64,000 bases of DNA from Tridacna crocea (GCA_943736015.1 OX031058.1:13293001-13357000); one strand, 5' to 3'; numbered from the stretch's first letter, positions 51,870 to 62,691 are shown. The notes: generated from the letters alone by a model not told the origin. Translations and numbers: made by a program.

Positions 51870-52600
51870 AAATAGATAAACGATCCAGTAAAAATTGATA
51901 GCCCAATGCAGTGATATTGTTTCATCTGTACTTAAATAAAACAATGGTACAGGTAATCAGCTTTGGGAAAAAAAAAGGACCATCTGTTGTTTATTTTGAT
52001 GAACAGTAGAAATTATTGATATGCTGTAGTAAAACGATGATTTGTTCATTATTAGATAGAATAAAGGATGAATTTGCAGATTTCTGCTTGAAGGAGCAGC
52101 CTGAACTTTTTGTTTAAATCATTCATGAAAGCCTGTACTTTCTAGGATTATCCGATTCTGCGTGCATGTGGGAGTGGGGGATGGGGTGCTATTGATACGT
52201 TGTTCAGTGAATCAGGTGCATGATATGGCTAAGTTTTTACTACTTGGCTTTTTTAGTATTTGTTTCATCGACTGGTTGATTGGGCAGTTGGTCAGTGGAT
52301 TGGTCAGTACCAAGTGTCTCGCCGAAGGTCCAGCTAATAAGCAAGGAACAAAAGGACAGACAGATTGAGGGACGAACTGGCTGGCTGTCTGTTTTGCTCT
52401 CTGTCTGGTTGACTCTCTGACCGACCGACCGACCGACCGACACTTTTCAATATTATCTCAATCTTTTCACAGCGACAACAAGCCTATTCAAGTATAATCT
52501 CGGTTTCAGCAGTACTAGGCTAGGGCCATGAAGTATCTTGCCCAAGGACAGTCTTAGAAATTGTGTAATGCTTGAGTGTAAAAAGTAGTATTTGTAGCCA
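51870..52600. other. No gene; short (GACC)n repeat at 52420
   Basis: CCGACCGACCGACCGACCGA at 52420-52440. The rest shows no recognised feature. Confidence 0.4.
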
Positions 52601-52810
52601 AGTCCGGTAAAACAGTCGGTAGCGTTCAGTACTTGTAACCAAGAGGTTACTGTCTCGAAACCTCAGTCTTGCGAACTTCTTTTCGAGGATTGATGATAGT
52701 CATTGTGACAGGGTTCATTTCCCTATGCACCGCTGATCATTGCACTGATGATGCCAATGTAGGAAAGCAACCAATGGCTTAGGGCCAATACCATCCGATG
52801 TCCTTGTAAA
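52600..52810 (+). repeat. tRNA-derived SINE (K type)
   Basis: TAAAACAGTCGGTAGCG resembles box A and TGTCTCGAAACCTC a poor box B; the body GAGGATTGATGATAGTCATTGTGACAGG is shared with 25790 and, inverted, 54560. Confidence 0.55.
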
Positions 52811-52930
52811 AAAAATTCCTGGAATGAATGTATAGTTGCATTGGCCAACGCGATATAAGTGGAATATTGTTGGTTGAAAACGGTATGAAACAACATACGA
52901 AACGAAAAAAATATATTTAGGGAAGCGGGT

Positions 52931-53102
52931 TTAACTCTACAAAAAAAAAAAACCCCGATTTTTATCGATCCTGTGAAGAAAGCCTTTTGAAAACATTTCG
53001 GGAAAAGGAGAAAATGCTGGTTACCAGCATTTTCTCCTTTTCCCTAAATGTTTTCTTTCCTTTTAAGTTTAACGACAAATTCCAATGTTTGGGCCACGTT
53101 TA
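52931..53102 (-). mobile_element. Family A MITE, right arm shortened
   Basis: TTAACTCTACAAAAAAAAAAA opens it. Stem CATTTCGGGAAAAGG / CCTTTTCCCTAAATG. Shares TTAA 53099-53102 with the next copy. Confidence 0.78.
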
Positions 53103-53327
53103 ACCCTTTACCAGATAAAAAAGATTAGCTTTGTCCAAATCGAAAGCATTTGCAGACAATAATTTCAGTGTGGTTCAAATGGTCCAATCTTGCTTTGATA
53201 GGGTAGAAAATATAGAGGAAAAAGGAGAAAATACTGGTTTCCAGCATTTCCTCCTTTTCCCACAATGTTTTCAAAAGGCCTTTTCCACAGGGTCGTGAGA
53301 TCCCAGAATTGTTTGGTAACGGATTAA
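53099..53327 (+). mobile_element. Family A MITE
   Basis: TTAACCCTTTACCAGATAAA to TTGGTAACGGATTAA. The stem has drifted (ATAGAGGAAAAAGGAG / CTCCTTTTCCCACAAT). Confidence 0.8.
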
Positions 53328-53385
53328 ATACAAATGCTTTCAATTTTAACAAAGTCTAAAATGTTGCCGTTTGGCAGACTTAAAC
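53327..53385 (-). mobile_element. Family A end fragment
   Basis: ACAAATGCTTTCAATTTTAACAAAGTCTAAAATGTTGCCGTTTGGC. Only the outer arm remains. Confidence 0.6.
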
Positions 53386-53432
53386 AAAAAAATAATTACT
53401 GTTGTACTTATTCGTTCGTCTCATCTCCATTG

Positions 53433-53651
53433 TCAACCCTTTATCAAACAATCTCGACTTTTAACGGCCCTAGAAAAGGATGCTACAGAAAACATTGTGA
53501 TGAAAGCTGAAATTGCCTGTAACCCATAGTTTCTCCTTTCTTTCCAGATTATTTTCTACTTGACTATTAGTTAAGACACATTTAAACTGTCGTCTGCAAA
53601 ATAATTCAATTTGGACATGTCTAAAAGTCTGATCATTTGGTTAAGCGTTAG
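53433..53651 (-). mobile_element. Family A MITE, hairpin eroded
   Basis: TCAACCCTTTATCAAACAATC to GTTAAGCGTTAG. AAAGCTGAAATTGCCTGTAACCCATAG no longer pairs. Confidence 0.65.
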
Positions 53652-53909
53652 TTAAAGTCGACAATTTTTCGACGATGAGTAATGTCTTTTACAACTAGTC
53701 AACTCAGAAACGTCGGTGTTTTATCTATTTTCTCGAAAAGTGGCAGTCAACAGTTTCCAAAATACAATTTGTTAAACTCTCTTCCATTTTCTCTCGGCAA
53801 TTAGGCTTAATTAACAAGAAACTGTAGGTTGCTACTACAGCACGTTTGGAATTTAATTACTGTGCGGGGCGATATGACGGATTGCTTCACGTCTGCATGT
53901 TGAAATGCT

Positions 53910-54141
53910 ATCTCTTCACCCAGCGCAAACAACAAAATTTTAGACTTTTCCAAATTGAGACCTTTTTGCAGACGACAGTTATAACGTGACGCAAAGACTG
54001 AATTTGCCTCTGGAAGGAAAGAAAACATTGTGGGAAAAGGAGAAAATGCTGGTTACCAGCATTTTCTCCTTTTCGCACAGTGTTTTCTAAAGGCTTCTTA
54101 ATTCAGGTCGTTTAAACTCTAGATTATGTGGTAAAGAGTCA
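53910..54141 (+). mobile_element. Family A MITE
   Basis: CAAACAACAAAATTTTAGAC to GTGGTAAAGAGTCAG. Hairpin intact. Outer stem CATTGTGGG / CGCACAGTG is mismatched. Confidence 0.78.
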
Positions 54142-54325
54142 GCTCGGTGCCAAGCAATTTCGAGTTTTAGACGACTCTGAGGAACAAAGAATTTGCTTTT
54201 TCTCCATTTTCCAAAATGTTTTACAGCCATGTCTACGGCAAATCTCATCGTTCCAGTCAAAGTCAATTTTTTCGTCTGCAAACGGTTTCAATTTTGACGA
54301 GTCTAAATTGTCGTCTTGTAGAGGA
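54139..54325 (-). mobile_element. Family A, hairpin deleted
   Basis: GTTTTAGACGACTCTGAGGAAC, CCAAAATGTTTTAC, TTTTTTCGTCTGCAAACGG, TTTTGACGAGTCTAAATTGTCGTC. The central palindrome is gone. Confidence 0.6.
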
Positions 54326-54429
54326 CAAGTAGCTTATGAGACCCATAACTTGATTGATTAACTGAATTTATGGTTTTTAACACCGTTTTCACAGTTATTT
54401 CAGTTATATAGCGGCGGCCAGTGCACCTA

Positions 54430-54685
54430 TCCATCCGTTCATGGAGTTTCTTTAACCATTACATCGCACAATTTTCTTTCCAAACCACTGGCTGCTTTCC
54501 CACATAACCATCGTCGAAACAATGGTCAGCAGTGGGAAAGGAATGAATCCTGTCGTAGTGATTATCATCAATCCTCGGAAAGCGATTAGCCGAGCCAGGG
54601 GTTCGTAGCCAGGGATCAAACCCTGGACCCTATGTTCTCAAGACCCGCACGCTACCGGCTGGGCTACTGGGGCTCGGCCCCATAA
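54430..54685 (-). repeat. tRNA-derived SINE (K type), best preserved
   Basis: Minus strand: TAGCCCAGCCGG is an exact TRGCNNAGYNGG box A (54655-54666) and GGGTTTGATCCC is a near box B (54612-54623), 32 bp apart. The body (TCAATCCTCGGAAAG; CCACTGCTGACCATTG inverted) is shared with 32860-33060 and 52600-52810. Confidence 0.75.
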
Positions 54686-54694
54686 CTTGAACTG

Positions 54695-54853
54695 AGAACA
54701 GGCGCTTTTGAAAACGTTGTAGGTAATGGAGAAAATGCTGGTTACAAGTATTTTCTCCTTTTCCGATAGTTTTACCTACTATTATGCTACAAAAACATCA
54801 TTTGAGTCAAGTTTTAGTTGTCGTATGCAAACTTTGATTTTTACGTGTCTTAA
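54695..54853 (-). mobile_element. Family A MITE, decayed
   Basis: GGCGCTTTTGAAAACGTTG, GGAGAAAATGCTGGTTACAAGTATTTTCTCC, TAGTTGTCGTATGCAAAC. It runs to the TTAA at 54850, where B begins. Confidence 0.65.
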
Positions 54854-55042
54854 CCTTTGGGCAGTTAAGCGCGACTAACTGACCGTGTGCAGACAGTGCA
54901 GATCAAGATCAGACTGCACAAAACGTGCAGTCTGATCTTACATCTACTCTGTCCGATCAGGAGATATTTTTCTGAAAAAAAAAATTGAAACAATAACACC
55001 TGGGTAAGACGAAAGTTTCATTTCACTTATTTAGCAAGTTAA
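54850..55042 (+). mobile_element. Family B MITE, full length
   Basis: TTAACCTTTGGGCAGTTAAGCGCG to TTAGCAAGTTAA. AAGATCAGACTGCACAAAACGTGCAGTCTGATCTT. Shares TTAA with A on both sides. Confidence 0.85.
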
Positions 55043-55266
55043 CTCATTACCAAACGACAAAACTTTAGGTTCGTCCAAATCGAAAGCATTTGCAGACGAC
55101 AACATAAAAGTGACTGAAATTTTGAAATTTGTTTTGTGAAGGGTAGAAAACATTGTGGGAAAAGGAGAAAATGCTGGTTACCAGCATTTTCTCCTTTACC
55201 AACAATGTTTTCCAAAGGCTTCTTTCACAAGGTCGTCAAAAGTATGGATTGTGTGGTAATAAGTTA
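55039..55266 (+). mobile_element. Family A MITE, full length
   Basis: TTAACTCATTACCAAACGAC to GTGGTAATAAGTTAA. Perfect hairpin apart from CTTTACCAAC on the outer right stem. Confidence 0.87.
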
Positions 55267-55424
55267 AGGGTTGAAATTTACTGTCTGTTAAAGTGTTACA
55301 GACAAAAGGATGCTCCCCGGGATGGCACATTGGTAAGATCATTATCTTCTGCAGACGACTTTTTGTCAGTCTTGCAGCAGACGTCTATTGTAACTATTGT
55401 AAAAAGTGCATGTCGCGAGTATTT

Positions 55425-55768
55425 TAGAGACAGAGAGACAGAGAGAGAGAGAGAGACAGAAAGAGATAGAGACAGAGAGGCAGAGTTAGGGAGACAGAGA
55501 GGCAGAGAGAGGGAGAGGGAGACAGAGAGACAGAGAGGCAGAGAGAGGGAGACAGAGAGGCAGAGAGACAGAGAGGCAGAGAGACGGAGACAGAGACAGA
55601 GATAGAGACAGAGAGGCAGAGAGGCAGAGAGAGAGAGAGAGAGGGAGGGACAGAGAGAGAGACAGAGAGAGAGACAGACAAAGAGAGACGGACAAACAGA
55701 AAGAGAGAGAGAGAAAGACAGACAGACAGACACACACACAGACACACAGACAGAGAATGCGAGAGAGA
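55425..55768. repeat. (GA)n / (GACA)n microsatellite, about 340 bp
   Basis: GAGAGACAGAGAGGCAGAGA variants throughout. Overlapping open frames on both strands (Arg/Glu one way, Ser/Leu/Cys the other) reflect low complexity. Confidence 0.92.
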
Positions 55769-56039
55769 GGGACTGACGAACCATAGAGGATAGCATGCAC
55801 TGCGAAGCACATGACAAAAATCGTTTTAGACTAGACTTTTACTCGAACATAATAGTTTACCACTTCTGAAATAATAATTTCGAAGTGCTTATCAGTTATT
55901 CATAGAACATTTGCTATCATCCATTTATCGAAAATATGTAATTAGCTATGCAACAGTGCGTATTCAGGTGCACAAATATCATAACAGAACAGAATAGAAA
56001 TTATTTTTTTCATCTGGGTCCATTCGCTTATCATTCAAT

Positions 56040-56230
56040 CATTCTGTGTGGTGTTCGTAACCTAACGGTCGTCCTGGGTTCGATACCTGGGACCGGGTGT
56101 CAATTTCGGAATTTTTCATTGGCCCACACATTCGACGCAAATACTGGTGTAGTTCCCAAGAAGCAGAATCGAAAGGGATTAGTATAAGTTGTAAAAACTT
56201 GTTTCTCAATCGATGTAAAATAAATGTCAA
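56040..56230 (+). repeat. tRNA-derived SINE
   Basis: Box-B-like GGGTTCGATACCTGGG (56077-56092); tail GTTGTAAAAACTTGTTTCTCAATC shared with 20250-20285; ends in an A-rich TAAAATAAATG. Confidence 0.6.
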
Positions 56231-56244
56231 ACCTAAATTATAAA

Positions 56245-56420
56245 AAAGAAACATTCTTGGGAATATTCTTAGTCTTAATCTTTGAAATTTTCTAAATTTG
56301 AAAGAAACAAAACTTCTTATTGGCTAAACAATTTGGTTTAGCCAATCAGAAGTTATGTTACTTTCAAATTCAGAAAATTCTGGAGAAAGCGTAAGCCTTA
56401 GAACTTGTTCGAAGAACCCT
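56245..56420. repeat. Family J palindrome
   Basis: CTTCTTATTGGCTAAACAA / TTTGGTTTAGCCAATCAGAAG centre, with TTTGAAAGAAACAAAAC / GTTACTTTCAAA arms. Confidence 0.72.
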
Positions 56421-56649
56421 TATAGTATACAACTAGCTTGATAATTCACATGACGGGTCGGATATGGTATTGTACAAAGACGTAAAAAAGAACAGAAAGA
56501 AATAAAAGAGAGGCCGAATGCGAAATTAGACAATCTTTCTGACTATTGAGAGTGAATAATTCTGTGGAGGTTTATACGCATACCGTTACAAGTGTCGTAC
56601 TCTGTAAAAATTGGGTTGAATGCATCGACCGATGTCGAGCATTTATGAG

Positions 56650-56719
56650 AGAGTGCTTCTCCCACGAGATTTTTTCTCAGTGCTGTTAAATCTCAGGACT
56701 GTGTGGTAAGGGTTAACCG
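56650..56719 (+). mobile_element. Family A right-end fragment
   Basis: TCTCAGTGCTGTTAAATCTCAGGACTGTGTGGTAAGGGTTAA. Confidence 0.6.
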
Positions 56720-57267
56720 TTAAAAAGTACTTCATTAATTTCATTGGATACTTGTCATTCACAATTACAGCGTCACAGTCGAACGTATGTCCGCTTTGCC
56801 TGGACACCTTGAAAAGGAGGCAACCTCAGTTTGAGCCATTTTCTGTGAATGGGGGGGGGGGGGGCATACGCGAAAAAGTATCGAGCAAGGTGAGCCTTTG
56901 CAGTCTACACATATCCTATATATCCAGGTCCCAGTCTACCTCCAAATAAAGTCGGTTATCAGAAAATGTGACAACTATGGAGCCAAAAGTATACGATCGT
57001 TCGCTGTCTGCGCATGTCATATTCTTCGAAGATTCAACCTGTCTCTGTGGTGCATCTCCCGTCCCCGTATACTTGGGAAAAGTAGGGCTTATACCCAAGT
57101 TATTACCGAAGCCTGTAATGATAAATGACCGGTGCTTAGGTTACATGCTAGCTGATAATAGTTGAATGATTCGCACCAGGTAGCGTTTGACTGGGTCATT
57201 TTGAAGTACAATGTAACGGTGGTCGTTTTGAAAAGTAGTGCATTCGTAGAATGCCATCTAGCGGGAG

Positions 57268-57496
57268 TTAACTCTTTACCACACGACAAAATTTTAGACT
57301 GGTTCAAATTGAAAGCATTTGCAGACGACAAAATAAAAGTGACTGAATATTTTAAATTTGTTTTGTGAAGGGTAGAAAACATTGTGGGAAAAGGAGAAAA
57401 TGCTGGTTACCAGTATTTTCTCCTTTTCCCACAGTGTTTTCTAAAGGCTTCTTTTTCAGGGGCGTCAAAAGTAGGGATTGTGTGGTAATGGGATAA
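57268..57496 (+). mobile_element. Family A MITE, full length
   Basis: TTAACTCTTTACCACACGAC to TGGTAATGGGATAA. One mismatch near the tip (CCAGTATTTTC). Confidence 0.87.
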
Positions 57497-57534
57497 TGTA
57501 TGATCGCTAGTTTAATACCATGCATTACAAAGAT

Positions 57535-57645
57535 GTATTATGCCCCCTTTTTAAGAGCATGGCAGTTACAGATTCAGATTCTCAGGCTGCACAAACAGTA
57601 CGGTCTGATTTTGATCTGCTATACTAAAGCATTTGTAGCATAGCA
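57535..57645. mobile_element. Family B remnant
   Basis: AGGCTGCACAAACAGTACGGTCTGATTTTGATCTG. Confidence 0.45.
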
Positions 57646-57699
57646 AAGCATTTGTTATTTTCTATATCACAGCAAGGGTTAATGAAAAAAGTTATCACC

Positions 57700-58530
57700 T
57701 AAGATCGCGTGCTCTCTATTAATTAACTATATCTGGTTTATCATAATTAATGTACATAATTACGGTATGTTTTGTAATAATAATATAGCAGACGTGTCTA
57801 TAATTATCAGCATTAAGACGGTACTGTCTGTCCCTCTGCTGGACTACAATTTGTTTACATCATACCGGCACAAAAACACTTACGACGTTTCTGTAGTGAT
57901 CCTGTGGCGTATCTGTGTTCGTAAGGAGTTCGAGGGACGTAACGTATGGCGCACTGATGCGTAAGCGTGGCGTATTACGTGTTGCCGTGGCGAAACCGTT
58001 ACGTTAGCACGACGTTCTTTTCTTTTGTGCAGCCGTTGCCTAAATACGGTGGTCACTAATGGAAAATAGCTCTGCTCACTTCGTTGCTGTCATTAGTACA
58101 AAAGAAGTCAAACGCATCAAGTTAACCAATATGTTAGTGTGTCGCAACAAGTGTTCGAGTTTTCCACGGCGTCACTACTGCGTTGTTTTCATTTTTCACT
58201 TTTCACTTTTACGGCGTATGTGTGACGTAAGCATGACGTACCAGAGCTGCTACGTACGTGATACGTATTTTTAAGTGAAGACTTAAAAATACTGTCGCAT
58301 CTCCGCGTAAAAGGAGATCGTGTTACGTACCAGAGAGTATTAACAACAGTTGACGTTACTGCGGCGTTGTAGCAGCGTTTTTGCCTTATTGCCATACGCA
58401 AGCCGATACGCTATAGTGAGAGAAAGTCTTCAATTTTCAAGAATGTCTTCATCTTGAAATAATTTGCATCCTTATCCATTGCTGTCCACGAAAATACTCA
58501 GGAGCTCTGGAACCGAATTCACCGATCCTT
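57700..58530. other. Less AT-rich block without a supported gene
   Basis: 57890-58400 is enriched in ACG/CGT (TTACGTGTTGCCGTGGCG, GATACGTATTTTTAAG). The hairpin AGTGAAGACTTAAAAATAC near 58275 is weak. Short frames only. It could be a decayed element; I cannot place it. Confidence 0.3.
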
Positions 58531-58532
58531 CT

Positions 58533-58760
58533 TAATCATTAGGCTGCTAAGGGCGACTTGCTAACCTCTTGCGGACAGTGTAGATCTAAGATCAGACTGC
58601 ACTAACGTGCAGGCTGATGTTGGATCTACACTGTCCGATCGATTGGGAAATACATGTACTATTTTTCCCAAAAATAAATCGAAGTAGCATCATTCGGGAT
58701 TTTGCTACATTTAATCTATATAGATCTAGCAAGATAAAAGTTGAACCATTTCTTAGACTA
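58533..58760 (+). mobile_element. Family B MITE
   Basis: TTAATCATTAGGCTGCTAAGG, AAGATCAGACTGCACTAACGTGCAGGCTGATGTT, CTACACTGTCCGATCG. The right end is not clear. Confidence 0.72.
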
Positions 58761-59066
58761 ATTCTACAGATGAAACTAAATTCTCGGGGCAACTCAACTG
58801 CAATTAAGCCCCCTTTTGCCAGAGCATGGCTCATTTGATTTATATAGTGTAACAGCAAGACTTGAATACAGGAAAGCACGGGTACAATACACCGTTTTAA
58901 CACGAGTCTTCCTCTAGGTTCTTAAAAGTTTGCCTTTTGTAACTCAGGTCCTGACGTTCGCGACCATGGATGACTTTCCAGGAGAGTGTACCGAGAGATC
59001 AGCCTGTATATACGTGCATCTGTATATACGTTGATCTATACCTCCGATGCTTTATCGGTAGTTTTG

Positions 59067-59297
59067 GTCATTACCTTTACTGCACGACCGAATTGTAGAC
59101 CGGTCCAAATCGAAAGCACTTGCAAATGACAGTTTCAATGTTGCCCGGATGAAATGATTTTTCTTTGATAGGGTAGAAAACATTGTGGGAAAAGAAGAAA
59201 ATACTGGTAGCCAGCATTTTCTTCTTTTCCCACAATGTTTTCAAAAGCAATCTCTTTCAGGGGCGTTAAAAGTCGTCACTGTGTGCTAATGGGTTAA
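59067..59297 (+). mobile_element. Family A MITE
   Basis: TCATTACCTTTACTGCACGACC to GCTAATGGGTTAA. Stem AAAAGAAGAAAATACTGG / CCAGCATTTTCTTCTTTT: the GAAG/CTTC change is on both arms. Confidence 0.83.
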
Positions 59298-59650
59298 AAC
59301 TTAGCCCAATTGAATAACATTTAGCAAAACATTTTTGTGCAATTGTCGACACTTTTTTTTCGACATGATAAGGGTTAAAATACGGACCCAGGGTGGGAAT
59401 TTATCGATGGACCCTCAGATAGGTAGCCAACTGTTTTACTTCTTCAACACTGCTTCACCTCGGGTGCCTGGTTAGCGTACATGTTTTATTTATAAAGACA
59501 CATAGCAAATAATATACGCTCCCCCCCCTCCCAACGGAGTTAATAGTGTTAATAGCCGAGTTAATGAACTCTGACCCGGCTGGATGGGTGTGTCTGGCAA
59601 GTTTGTGTTCTCCCATTTCCAGCCATTCATCATACATAATGTATCTTAAA

Positions 59651-59685
59651 ATAATAATAATAATAATAATAATAATAGCAATAAT
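59651..59685. repeat. (AAT)n microsatellite
   Basis: AATAATAATAATAATAATAA. Confidence 0.85.
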
Positions 59686-59755
59686 AACCTGTATGATGCA
59701 TTATAACAAGCAAGACATTATATGATTACAGGTCCATAAAATCAACTTTGTTTAA

Positions 59756-60063
59756 TTACTGACTTTTACCAGACGAAAAAAAATTAGTCTAGTCCAAATT
59801 TAGATCTTTAGCAGTCCACAATTTCAATGTGGCTCAAATGGGGGAAGTCTTTCTGTAATAAGGTAGGAAATATTGTGGGAAAAGGAGAAAATGCTAGTAA
59901 CCAAACGTGGCTTAAATGGGGAAGTCTTTCTGTAATAAGGTAGGAATGATTGTGGGAAAAGGAGAAAATGATGGTTACCAGCATTTTCTCCTTTTCTCAC
60001 AATGTTTTCAAAAGGCTTCTTTCCCAGATCGTTAAGAGTCGGCATCATACTGTAAAGCGTTAA
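59756..60063 (+). mobile_element. Family A MITE with internal 78-bp duplication
   Basis: TTACTGACTTTTACCAGACG to TGTAAAGCGTTAA. 59829-59906 is repeated at 59907-59984, from GTGGCT to the hairpin tip, so the first stem arm is present twice. Confidence 0.82.
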
Positions 60064-60309
60064 TCATGAAGTAAAATGGTACTTTGACATGCACAAAGTT
60101 GACCATTATAGTTCTAAGCAGAAATGGTGTTTAAAACTTGTCTTTTTTACGTATACCAATATGTACAATCATATTCGTATACTGCAGTACATGATTGAAC
60201 AAAACTATCGACGTCTTTTCATCGTCCAGAAAAACTCTCCCCTCTCTAGAAGAACACGTCCCTTTGCCACAATGTTTTAAACGTGCATCATAATCTTATT
60301 CCATACGGC

Positions 60310-60450
60310 TCGTTAGTACAATGCAAGGATGTTTTTACAGTAAACTCCTAACTCCTATGCTGTTAACTTCAAATCAGTTCTATTTGGCAGACGGTGTAGA
60401 CCAAACTCAGACTGCACAGATCTTGGATATACACTGTTCGATACTGAGTT
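60310..60450 (+). mobile_element. Family B MITE, shortened
   Basis: TCCTATGCTGTTAAC, GGCAGACGGTGTAGACC, CAGACTGCACAGATCTTGG, ACACTGTTCGATACTG. Confidence 0.55.
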
Positions 60451-60673
60451 TTGTTCCCAGCATGAAGCAATTCGAAATTGCAATGGTTACATTTATGGTA
60501 TTGGCCCCAAATCTTTATTCCACTTATTCAACAGTTTAAGGATTGTCGCAGGTTTAAGATTTGTTCACTCAGTAACAATACAATACAATACAAAAGGAAC
60601 GTAGCATCGTGGTCAGAGAAGAAATATTGCTTCCACGGGTTCTAAAAAACATGGTTTATTTTTGTGTGTGTTT

Positions 60674-60902
60674 GTAAACCTTTAACCACACAAATCCGAC
60701 CCTTAAGGAAGGAAGCTTTTGAAAAATATTTCAGGAAAAGGAGAAATGCTGGTAACCAGCATTTTCTCCTTTTTCGATAATACTTTCTATTCTTCCAAAA
60801 ACAAATTCCACCTTTGAGCAAAACTTAATTTATCGACTGCAAAATGTTTCGAATTTGGACAAATCAAATTTTTTGTCAATTAATATAGAGAAAAATTATT
60901 AA
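60674..60902 (-). mobile_element. Family A MITE
   Basis: GTAAACCTTTAACCACACAAATC; GGAGAAATGCTGGTAACCAGCATTTTCTCC; tail reaches TTAA 60899-60902, where B starts. Confidence 0.75.
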
Positions 60903-61102
60903 GCCTAAAGCTGCTTAAGGCGGCTACCTGACCTTTCCGGACTGTGTAGATCAAGATCAGACTGCACAGTACAGTCTAATCTTGAATTTACACTGTCCGT
61001 TAAGGAGTTATTTGTGTCCAAAAAAGTTTGAAACAGTATTTTTCGGCGTTTTACTATCGGCTCGAAAGTTTTACTAAACTTTTGTAGAATGATAAGGGTT
61101 AA
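60899..61102 (+). mobile_element. Family B MITE, full length
   Basis: TTAAGCCTAAAGCTGCTTAAGG to AATGATAAGGGTTAA. The core is shortened to CAGACTGCACAGTACAGTCTAATC. Shares TTAA with A on both sides. Confidence 0.83.
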
Positions 61103-61327
61103 CCCTTTCCCAAATGACAAACTTTTGGACTGGACCAAATTGAAAGCATTTGCAGACGACAATTCATCTCTTGCTGAAAAGATGATTTCTGTCTATGATA
61201 GGGTAGAAAACATTGTGGGAAAAGGAGAAAATGCTGGTTACCAGCATTTTCTCCTTTTCCCACAATGTTTTCAAAAGGCTACTATTCCAGACCCGTAAAA
61301 ACCAGGGATTGTTTGGGAAAGGATTAA
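61099..61327 (+). mobile_element. Family A MITE, full length
   Basis: TTAACCCTTTCCCAAATGAC to TTGGGAAAGGATTAA. Perfect hairpin. Confidence 0.88.
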
Positions 61328-61506
61328 AGCATATGCACATCTGTAAAATTGTTGTTCTGAGCCAATTGTTTAGGGCGCGGCATGACAAATTATTGGTCGT
61401 CTTTTTACAGTAACTGCTGAACGCAGGTAGTGTTCGGGATTTCTTGACTTACTACCGTGAATCTGTCTAATCCAATTACATGAAAATTCATATCAATACG
61501 CACGAT

Positions 61507-61590
61507 ATCGTCGGTTTACTTCCAAAACCTCGTAACTAAAGCTTGTAACAAGCTGTAGTTACGAGATTTTGGAAGTAAACCGACGATATA
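61507..61590. repeat. Family E palindrome, 38-bp arms
   Basis: ATATCGTCGGTTTACTTCCA ... TGGAAGTAAACCGACGATAT around AAAGCTTGTAACAAGCTGTAG. Two mismatches seen. Confidence 0.85.
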
Positions 61591-61749
61591 TCCTTTTATT
61601 TTATAAGCTGTGTTTCGTTCTGAACATACTTTCTTTAAAGCTGTTGGTGACTTATAGGCCCGTGAGGCTTTGTATGGTATTGTCATTGTATTTTTCTTTT
61701 TATATTTATCGGTGATATGACCCATATCCTGCACGCCAAATAACAAAAA

Positions 61750-61932
61750 TTAAATTTTCAGTTCGATATCAATAACCCAAATATTGATGTTTCAAAGTTA
61801 TATTTTGGGGAACAATATCTTCCTATCGGACAGTGCAGATCAAAGATCAGACTGCACGTTCTGTGCAGTCTGATCTTGATTTACACTGTCCGCAAATGGT
61901 CAGTCAGTCGCGCTTAGCAGTCAAAGGGTTAA
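61750..61932 (-). mobile_element. Family B MITE, full length
   Basis: TTAAATTTTCAGTTCGATATC to GCAGTCAAAGGGTTAA. Perfect hairpin AGATCAGACTGCACGTTCTGTGCAGTCTGATCT. Confidence 0.83.
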
Positions 61933-62105
61933 TTAATACATGAGGCATTTTAACAATTTACAAGACGATTCTAGCTAACCATGATAATCTTTTAGTTATT
62001 CCTGCAAAGAAAAATCTATTTGATACTTGACACCCCCTTCCCCCTTCTTTTGTCTTCTCTCCGGCAAGTAGTTTCAATATGATCAGTGCTCTGTGAAACG
62101 GGGAC

Positions 62106-62391
62106 ATAACCGTTTACCAAACGAAAAAAAAAAAGGAATTGTCTAAATTCAAAATATTCGAAGACGAAAAATTAAATGTGACTCAAATATTGAAACTTGA
62201 CTAGTTCTTTTGAAGGGTAGAAAACATCGTGGAAAGGAGAAAATGTCGGTTACAGGCATTTTCTCCTTTTCCCACAATGTTTGCTACCCTTCACAAAACA
62301 AATTTCAAATCTTCAGTCACTTTTATTTTGTCGTCTGCAAATGCTTTCGAATTGGACAATCCTAAAACTTTGTCATTTGGTAATGAGTTAA
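62106..62391. mobile_element. Family A, fully palindromic form (two left arms)
   Basis: Both outer arms are the left type: GCAGACGAC-like, GTGACTC/GAGTCAC-like, GAAGGGTAG / CTACCCTTC. The whole 286 bp folds on itself, unlike the usual copies with one left and one right arm. Confidence 0.82.
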
Positions 62392-62399
62392 TGTATTTG

Positions 62400-62575
62400 G
62401 AATAAGTATCAACTCATGTCAGCCTGCACTGTCCGCTCAGGCTGAAAGGAGTGGAAAGTATTTGCTATTTGTGCATGTTCTCCGTGTTCAAGGGCCATTC
62501 TATCTCGTGATCCAGTTAATTGATAGATTAAACGGGCTCTTTGGACCCATAGATATGTGATGACCTGTTGTGTAC
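62400..62575. repeat. Family C fold-back
   Basis: AACTCATGTCAGCCTGCACTG, CGCTCAGGCTGAAAGGAGT, TTCAAGGGCCATTCTATCTCG. Confidence 0.6.
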
Positions 62576-62691
62576 AATGTTTTCTACCTTTCACAAAACA
62601 AATTTCGAATTTTGAGTCACTTTTATTTTGTCGTCTGCAAATGCTTTCAATTTAGACTAGTGTAAAATATTGTCGTTTGGTAATGGGTTAA
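62576..62691 (-). mobile_element. Family A half-element (one arm)
   Basis: ACAATGTTTTCTACCTTTCAC to TTTGGTAATGGGTTAA. Starts at the outer edge of the hairpin; the other half is absent. Confidence 0.75.

Noticed and set aside
51588..51906. 80-99 codon frames rich in Arg/Pro/Ser/Val
   Set aside because: Produced by the GGAC microsatellite and array units of H2.
55153..55817. Open frames of 108-173 codons on both strands
   Set aside because: They lie mostly in the (GA)n/(GACA)n microsatellite, plus a family A copy, and are absence-of-stop artefacts.
58059..58274. 71-codon plus-strand frame in a less AT-rich block
   Set aside because: Composition alone; no consensus splice sites or homology that I can recognise.
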